A stretch of DNA of 64,000 nucleotides from Telmatactis stephensoni. Taxonomy: Eukaryota > Cnidaria > Anthozoa > Actiniaria > Isophelliidae. The stretch is from positions 124,001-188,000 of the forward strand of contig JALIZF010001444.1 of NCBI GenBank assembly GCA_029948255.1. Reading direction: 5' to 3'. The notes under the pieces were generated by a model. The model searched no databases. It was not told the DNA's origin and saw nothing but the letters and a program-made list of their open reading frames with translations. The translations under genes were made by a program, and so were the position numbers. Of the stretch, positions 56,682-64,000 are shown piece by piece; within the stretch, counting starts at the first letter, position 1; every line of letters starts with the position of its first letter.

Positions 56682-59600
56682 ATGGCATATTCTCACAAGA
56701 CGTTTCGTAAATGTGGAAGCCGTGAGTAGCATTACTGTGCATACGGATGTTTATGACAATTTTTTATTCCTCAAATGAAACAAACACCATTTGACTTGAA
56801 TTCTAGATTACAGTGAGCTGGGAGCCTTAGAAGGCGTCGAAGTTAAAGTAGGAGAAAAATTTAGACCGCCCAAGAAGGTAGGATCGATCAGTCGAACAAA
56901 AAATTTACACATTATTACGATAGATCTCTTTAATTTGACGTTAAGGGAAAAATCTTTCGCCCAGGTGAGCAGGAGGAAGCGAAAGGTGAACTGAATCAAA
57001 ATTAACCTTGCCTTTTCTTTTTCTTTTTATAGATTACATTACCCGTGGGATTCCATCCCAAGGATCCTTCAGATGTTTTAAGCTTAACGGTGGGTATATT
57101 AAAGATTTCTTCTCATCACATTTCAGCTGTCGTTTTAAAAAAAATCTATATTTGAATTTATACTCCACGACTTGCAAGCGTTTTAATTTCAATATTGTAT
57201 CGATTTTGTTTTATAATGTGGAATTCAAATTTTTTTTTTCATTAAGTGGAAGTTTTCCCTTTTGTCAAGCTTTGCATCCAAAATTAAATGTACATGTTAA
57301 TTAATTTACTGCAACTGGAACTAATTAATCTTCACAAATACCAGATTGCAATCCATTGTCAGATATTCTCCTATTGGGCTATAGTACATATAAATTATTT
57401 GTAAATTTTATCAAAAAATTATACATTTTCCTATATACAGCAAAGCAAAAGTGAAAGTAAAGATCCCTACTTCAGCTACAAATAAAAAGCTTTTATAGCT
57501 AAAACTTTCCACATAAAAAGTCCAGAGATGGAGAAAAAAGATATGTTTTTTTAATATTTCGTTGATCAAACATGAACTGCTAAGTTATATCAAACATGAA
57601 ATATTTCAATTTGGTATCAGCTCAGGACAATTCCTTTGTGTTGGTGAAGGATGTCAGTTAAACCCAAGCAAAAAGGGCCATTTATAATACTAGTCAAAAC
57701 AAGACATCTTAGATCTTTTATTATATACCCTTGTCGATACGCGCGCTCTGATTGGCTAAAAGCTGTGCTTTATCAGAGAATGGAGCACAGCTCTGATGTC
57801 AGCAGCACGAGCTCGACCGTGCACGCACCTTTTGAATTTTTGTACGGAGAAAATCGAGCTTTTCCCGCAAATATTCACTTCAAAATATATAATAAAACAA
57901 ATAGAACATCTTTCTCCGTGCTCCGTTCAGTAATACAGCACTTAGGAAGTGCCAAAAGCACTCAAGAAGTGTGGAGAGCTCGTGCTCCCCTTACACTTCT
58001 TTCATGCTTTCGTCACTTCCTGCGTGCTGTATTACTGAACAGAGCACGGAGAAAGCTGTTCTATTTGTTAAATGCCAGACATGATGACCTACCACTCTAG
58101 CTAAGATGCAAACCTCTTCCTGTAAATGGTCTACTTTTAAGCTTACAGTGATATTTGAAATAATACCAACTCTGACCATCAGAAAGTCTGTTGGAATTTG
58201 GTCATTCACTTCCACCCACCAAAGACCAACAGAACTGTCATGATGACTAAAAGAATACTTTTGTTGTTGGTTCTCTGTTTATTGGAGGATGTTACACGGT
58301 CATTGTGTTATTTATTCGTTTCCAACATCCTCCAGGGGTGCGTTAATGATGTTAACTTGATCTGAATTTCTTTGAGCAGCTTGACGCGCAGCCTTTCATT
58401 GCGATCTTCGTGGGGAAGGAAGGTCTTTATCAGCAGCAGTGGGACTTTCCATGTCCACGTCATTTTGAACATTTTGGGCTTGTACTTCAAGTGGGTAGAG
58501 TCTAGTTATATAGGATGGTTTGTCCTACACCCCCCCCCCCCAATGATGTCATTGCACTCTCCCCCTTCTTCACTGTTATTCAGATTTCCATTTGACCATC
58601 AATGTACTCTTAAGTTTCTTTCAACATAATGGGATAAATTTTGAAAGACTATTTTTTCTCTCCAGTATGATTTCAGCTTGGAGAATCAAATTATTGAGAA
58701 AGCAGAAAAAGAAAAGGCAAAACAATTACAAGAAGAAGAGGAAAGAAAAGCAGCTTCTGCTGTAGCAACACAGCAGGAGATTAGCAACACAAGCACAGCT
58801 GTCAGTCAGACGGTACCAATTTCTTTGTTCTCTAATGTAGGAACAGATATTCTGCAACCTATTACAGTATCAGCAACTGGGCATAAGAGAAATGACAGTC
58901 TTGGAAAAAATACATTTGATTTATCAGACTTTGAATCAAATGGGACAAACCCATTTGAACTTGTTGAACTTCAGACAATCAATGATTTGGATGTGTTGAA
59001 AAGCGTGCTTGAGCCTGTTGCACATTCATCATCAATAGATACTCCAGGTTCAACTGCTGTTGCTTCCGCTGGGATATCTACTAATGTCACACCAACATCT
59101 GCCATGGGTTCAATGGCACAACCTTCACAATCTTCAAAACCATTTAGTTATTTAGCAAATCAATCCCCTAATACCTAGCACAAGTCAAGCAAATAACTCA
59201 AAGATTAATTCTACACTATCAAAATCTGTCCCTGATCTTTGCAATGAGCAGTTACTTGATATTTATAATGAAAACGATCATACACATCTTCTTCCTGATG
59301 TGGCATCATCAGCATCATCAAGGGTTTCACCCCCATCATCACAGTATCCTTCTTCACAGCCGAATAGCAGTATGAGTATGGGTTATGGAATGCCTACACA
59401 GCCATTTAGCTATTTGCAAGGAGGTTTGCCAGTGACTTGTTTGTCATCATTACCACAGAGCAATACTGTTTTGGTTGATATCAACTCACCATCACAAACT
59501 CCGACACCTCAAACTCTGTCAGCATCAAGTTCCACAGCATCTTCAATAAGTAGTACACCAACTTCTTATCCTATACCTGGACAAAATATCCAGCAACCAA

Positions 59601-62600
59601 TTAATTCCAGAATCAATAGACTACCTCCTTTAAGGAAGCCGCCTCCAGTACCTCCAAGACCAATACCCCGTGGTAGAAACGTTAAAGATGTTGAAACTCC
59701 AGCACCTCCAAGACCAACACCCCGTGCTAGAAATGTAAAAGATGTTGAAACTATTCACAGATATAGAGGTCGTACTGTGTCAGATGGTGCAGCAAGTGTT
59801 GAGAGATCAAGTGAACCTTCACCATCACCTGTAACATCCAGTCAGGATGCAACAAGAATACCAGAAAATGAAAATTACATGGTAAGATAGCTTATCATAT
59901 GACCTGTATTTTGCCCTACATACATGACTTGAGACTCCCTCAACAGGGCTTTTCAGCTCAATTTACAAATTTATCCTAACTAAATCATATAAATCAAACA
60001 TAAATGGATTAAGAATCCCAACTGGCAAGGAGGCAAACCAGTTGGCTATATTACAAACATGGCCAAGAAACTGAATTTGAACTAATCAAAGTCGGAACAA
60101 ATTCAGTCTCAGCTAGTGGCCAGAGTGGGAATCGAAACCTGGGACCGCCAGATTGCGAGACCAACGCTCTGACCACTCGGCCATGCTGCCTCCTAATGCT
60201 GCCCTGTGCCTACTCTTAAGAAAACCTGTGAACAGGGGTCAAACTGTTTTTGGACATTCAAATTGTTTTTGGACTGAGATTAATAACCAACTTTGCCTGT
60301 CAAAGTTGGTTATTAACCAACTTTGCATGTCAAAGTTGGTTATTAACCAACTTTGCATGTCAAAGTTGGTTATTAACCAACTTTGCACGTCAAAGTTGGT
60401 TATTAACCAACTTTGACACACAAGACAAAAATCGACTTTCATCGGCCGCCATTACAGAAAAAACTTTGAAGGACAAAAACTCACTTGAAGAGATTGGCTC
60501 CTCAAACTAAAAGTACACTACAGATAAATTGGAGGGTAAGCTCCAACATGAACCCAAAGGTTGACGTGGTTTTATCTTTTCTGCGAAGATATTTTACATA
60601 ATTCACAGCCATATAAGCTTAAGTTTTCTAGCTTCAAAAAAACTTGGCCAAAGTGATCAATAACTTTAAAACAAGAAGAAAGTGTGCCTGGAAATCGAAA
60701 AGGTTGTCAAATTTAGATTTACTCTCTGATCTTTTTACATTATTTTTGGAACGGTTCTCTGTGAAATTTATTAGTTAGGCGGCTGAATTTTGTAATCTAT
60801 CACGAGTGAGCAAGTTGACGCCCCGACTAGCTGCAGTCGTGAGTCACAGCGTACAAAAGACGACAAAATGAAGACAGAATAACAATCTGACTTTCCTTTT
60901 TCGAAAAGATTTTCTTTGAAATTCATACTTCGAGAATCGCCGGGCCCGGGCCGTCTCGTAGATCAATCTCCAGTTCGCTTGTTTGTTCAATTTTAGAATG
61001 TGAAAAGCGACAATTATTTTCTCTTAAATATGAAACACAAACTGTTGCTAGATGAAAATAACAATATCTATAAAAATAATTTATGTGTCATCTATAATTT
61101 AGGATGAAAAGTTTCGTTAAACAGTAATCGAGTCGGACTTGCAAATTGATTTATAATCTAAAAAAGAGCATCTTTTTGGAGTAAAATGATATGGTGAGCT
61201 GTTTTTAGAGTTTTCTACGTTTCGGAAAAACTCCCTCGCGTTTAGGTTTGTGAGTGAAACCAAAACAATTGAAACTGAAAAAGAGCGAGAAAAATATATT
61301 CTGAATATAGTTCAAAAAAAGTTTTGTGCTCATTCAAAAAGCGGACCCAAAAAGTAGTTGAATGAATTTCGTAGTTGTTAAGAACAGAGCCAAAAACCAA
61401 AGCATCCAAAAGTAGAATTTTCATAAAACTTTAATTCTTTGTTCTGTAAAATGTGGTGTTGTGAGGATTTTTACTTTTTTTCAAAATTTATATTCACTTT
61501 GTTATCTGCTTATCTGGCTGTTGGGATCGTCTTCAGAAGTTTTTGGAAAGCCATTTTGAAGTCAGCTCTGGTCAGCTCATTTTTTGACCAATCATCGTTT
61601 GTTTACCTCTATTGACAGCCAATCATTAAGCGAGGAAAGCTTTCAGTTTCTCCGCCCATTTTTCCTCCCCTCATTTGCATATTGATCAAGTACGATTCAA
61701 AACTGCATTTTTGTTTTTTAAATGTCGGTAGCTTTTAATATAACTCACAAATCAAACTTTCAGATGGGAGTTTTCCCGAACCTGAGAAAACTCTAAAAAC
61801 AACTCTGTGTCGCTATCGATTAATAATCCAAAAAGACGGTCTTTTTGGATTATTAATGGAATATTTGCAAGTCCGAATAGATTAATAAATCTAAAAACAA
61901 GTTAAAGAAACTTTTCATCCTAAATTATAGATGACACATAAATTGTCTTTATAGATATTATTTTTTGTTCGTTGGTTAGTTGATTTACATGTGAAATACT
62001 TGCTACTCAACTTTGGAAGCGAACTGTGATCTACGATCCGGCCTTGGTGTGGCGATTCTCGAATAGATGAATTTCAACGAAAATATTTTTGGAAAAGGAA
62101 TGCCAGATTGTTGTTTTGTCTTCATTTTAAACTTTACCCTAGAATTATGCCGTGAAGCACTATATTTTTTGCTAATCATTCTGAGTTTGAGCTGTCATTT
62201 TTTGTACGCTGTGACTCACGCCCGACTGCAGCTAGTCGGGGCGTCAACTTGCTCACTCGTGATTACCGGTACGAAATCCAGCCGTAAATTTCACAGAGAA
62301 CTTCAAAAATATAAAAAGATCAAAGAGTAAATCTAAATTTGACAACCTTTTCGATATCCAGGCACACTTTCTTCTTGTTTTAAAATTACTGATCACTTTG
62401 GCCAAGTTTTTTTGAAGCTAGAAAACTTATAACTAGTAGCTGTGTGTGTTTCTGCAAGGCCCCGCCGTCTTTCGCCAAGTGGCTGTGAATTATGTAAAAT
62501 ATCTTCGCAGAAAAGATAAAACCACGTCAACCTTTGGGTTCATGTTGGAGCTTACCCTCCAATTTATCTGTAGTGTACTTTTAGTTTGAGGAGCCAATCT

Positions 62601-63450
62601 CTTCAAGTGAGTTTTTGTCCTTCAAAGTTTTTTCTGTAATGGCGGCCGATGAAAGTCGATTTTTGTCTTGTGTGTCAAAGTTGGTTAATAACCAACTTTG
62701 ACATGCAAAGTTGGTTAATAACCAACTTTGACAGGCAAAGTTGGTTATTAATCTCAGTCCAAAAACAATTTGACTGTCCAAAAACAGTTTGACCCCTGTT
62801 TGTGGCAATAGTCATGTGACAGTGCACATATGGTTTTCAAAGGTGGTCTTGAAAAACCTATATCTGGCCCTGGCCCATGCACATGCCCAAAAATATAAAT
62901 ATAATGATCAAAAAGTGACCATTTTGGTTATTGACTGTGTCAGGTCAGGCCAGACAGGATTTCATATGGGTGGCATGGTTGGCCGAGTGGTGAGAGCACT
63001 GGCCTTTCATCGCTGTGGTCCAGGTTTGAGCCTCGGCACGGGCATCGGATCATATGTGAGTGATGCACATGACATACACTTGTAGTCGATATTGCTAGCC
63101 TGCCATCTTAAGACATGCATTCTGGGACTGTTGATTGACACTGGTCAAGCAAACAGAGTGTTTTATTTAACCCATGCAAAAATTGATAGTTAAATAAATG
63201 CATAATATTAGCCATATTTTATTGAGAATTCGATAGAATCATTAAGTCATATCATCACTATTATCTTGTTTACCATTTTGTTTTAACTTTAAATTTTCTA
63301 ATATTAAGTTTGTTTTCTTTGCTATAATTTGTTTTCTATTGTATGTGTGAATGAACATACCTGTAGATGCATAACAGTGAAGTGAGTACATCAACTAATC
63401 AATCAATAATTAGAAGACAACCTGCACTGAAACGACCTAACACTAGTATG
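56682..63450 (+). CDS. UBAP1: UBAP1-like ESCRT-I subunit, 5' part (continues beyond the window)
   Basis: Exons with GT/AG borders: 56682-56721 (tentative first exon, MAYSHKTFRKCGS), 56807-56877, 57033-57089, 58666-59881, 63367-63450. Exons 2-3 give VKVGEKFRPPKK then ITLPVGFHPKDPSDV, matching the UBAP1 N-terminus (TGDKFKTPAK, GLPIGF). Exon 4 starts YDFSLENQIIEKAEKEK, as in UBAP1 YDFSLEKK. Near 58915-59010 it has FDLSDFES, NPFELVELQTIND, like UBAP1 FNLADFE and FDNLELKTID. A Pro-rich SH3-type site (KPPPVPPRPIPR) lies near 59635. UBAP1 joins TSG101, VPS28 and VPS37 to sort ubiquitinated membrane cargo at endosomes (known for vertebrates). The C-terminal ubiquitin-binding UBA region must lie beyond the edge. 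Exon 4 needs one base removed from CCCC at 59165-59168 to stay in frame. The intron after exon 4 holds a 2.6-kb foldback element. Confidence 0.82.
57897..58069. repeat. Foldback MITE in UBAP1-like intron 3
   Basis: AACAAATAGAACATCTTTCT with CCGTGCTCCGTTCAGTAATA at the left is mirrored by TATTACTGAACAGAGCACGG with AGAAAGCTGTTCTATTTGTT at the right. Confidence 0.85.
60110..60200 (-). repeat. tRNA-derived SINE copy (minus strand)
   Basis: Minus-strand reading gives GCATGGCCGAGTGGTCAGAG (A box), GCGTTGGTCTCGCAATCTG, then GGTTTCGATTCCCACTC (B box). A tRNA-like head with intact promoter boxes is followed by non-tRNA sequence, as in SINEs. Confidence 0.7.
60231..62800. mobile_element. Foldback element, 2.57 kb, roughly 1-kb inverted arms with 30-bp palindromic repeats
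   Basis: The ends AACAGGGGTCAAACTGTTTT (left) and AAAACAGTTTGACCCCTGTT (right) are exact inverses, and TGTG flanks both (60227-60230 and 62801-62804). Next to the left end are about four copies of a 30-bp unit, CAAAGTTGGTTATTAACCAA plus ten bases (60301-60415), and about 2.5 copies lie at the right (62676-62750). The arms continue to match for about 1 kb (GGAGGGTAAGCTCCAACATG near 60530 against CATGTTGGAGCTTACCCTCC near 62545; GACTAGCTGCAGTCG near 60826 against CGACTGCAGCTAGTC near 62223). No transposase seen. Confidence 0.88.
62970..63060 (+). repeat. tRNA-derived SINE copy
   Basis: GGTTGGCCGAGTGGTGAGAG (A box) and GGTCCAGGTTTGAGCCTCGG (B-box position) at tRNA spacing, running on into non-tRNA sequence. 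It lies 170 bases right of the foldback element. Confidence 0.65.
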
Positions 63451-63484
63451 GTGAGGACTAAGTCTTCCTTCACATTTCTTTAAG

Positions 63485-63725
63485 GGGATTTTTACATGAT
63501 ACCAGAATGAGTTTTGTTCTGGTACGAGTTCATCCCGGTTCCCATATATTTCTTTAATGTATGCATTTACATGATACCAGCTCAAACGTCCTTACCAGAA
63601 TGAGTCGTACCAGAAATTATGAGTCCCGGTTTTCATTCCAGAACAAAATGCTCATTCCTGGTACAAGATTCTATACCAGTACCATGTAAACTGAGTACGA
63701 CACTCATATCAGTATGAAACCTCTT
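63485..63725. repeat. Repeat with TTTACATGATACCAG units
   Basis: TTTACATGATACCAG recurs at 63491 and 63567, with inverted CTGGTAC/GTACCAG blocks through to TACCATGTAAACTGAG near 63682, giving a partly palindromic element. Confidence 0.65.
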
Positions 63726-63800
63726 TAGGAGTGAGGGGAGCATGGAGAAAAGACAGTTTTGAAATTGTCTGGCTCATATTATACTCATTATCATACATAG

Positions 63801-63960
63801 TAGTTATACAATGGTTTGGAGTGGCATACCATGGAATATCCCACAAGTCACTTGTATTTTCTATTATATGCACGAGCCTTTAGGCAAGTGTGTATACAAA
63901 GAAAATACAAGTGACGAGTGGGATATCCACAGTATGCAACGAGAAACTATTGTATAACTA
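63801..63960. repeat. 160-bp foldback MITE
   Basis: TAGTTATACAATGGTTTGGA with GGAATATCCCACAAGTCACT at the left is mirrored by GTGACGAGTGGGATATCCAC and GAAACTATTGTATAACTA at the right. Confidence 0.85.
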
Positions 63961-64000
63961 TTTTATCCCACGCCAGAAAAAATACAGCAAATTGGCGCAA

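Overview
The window is nuclear DNA from an animal. It is AT-rich, with spliced genes, long introns, many tetranucleotide microsatellites and a very high density of short foldback (MITE-like) repeats. The receptor type, the repeat style and the gene set suggest an anthozoan cnidarian, most likely a stony coral. This is inferred from reading alone, without a database search.

Layout, left to right. 1-1930 is the 5'-truncated coding part of a non-LTR retrotransposon on the minus strand, ending in an (AG)n array. 5278-6737 is a frameshifted transposon-type protein with a papain-like Cys/His signature and a decayed 2A-like motif (minus). 8.0-8.7 kb is a 54-bp minisatellite. 17.6-18.0 kb is a compact single-exon CITED-family transcriptional co-regulator (minus). 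18.1-25.4 kb shows no gene I can support. 26.46-33.55 kb is an eight-exon TIPIN (TIMELESS-interacting protein) gene (plus). Its last exon carries a 46-residue repeat array, and one of its splice acceptors lies in a 163-bp tandem duplication.

34.9-45.0 kb (minus) and 49.1-55.1 kb (plus) hold two closely related secretin-family, Methuselah-like 7TM receptors, arranged head to head. Each has two exons: a signal-peptide exon (44945-45035 and 49113-49194), a long phase-1 intron full of transposable elements, and one large exon. The large exon encodes a mucin-like Thr/Pro/Ser stalk, three Cys-bracketed modules and the seven-helix domain. 56.68 kb to beyond the right edge is the 5' part of a UBAP1-like ESCRT-I subunit gene (plus), with an apparent 1-bp frameshift at 59165-59168.

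Two large foldback elements (39562-41912 and 60231-62800) both carry subterminal tandem repeats with a 30-bp period. One sits in a receptor intron and the other in the UBAP1 intron. A short motif, CACAGGAAGCCCA, recurs about a dozen times in unrelated contexts and probably marks a dispersed repeat family. TIPIN (replication fork protection), CITED (p300/CBP binding), the receptors and UBAP1 (ubiquitin-cargo sorting) have no evident pathway link. I see no operon-like arrangement apart from the divergent receptor pair.
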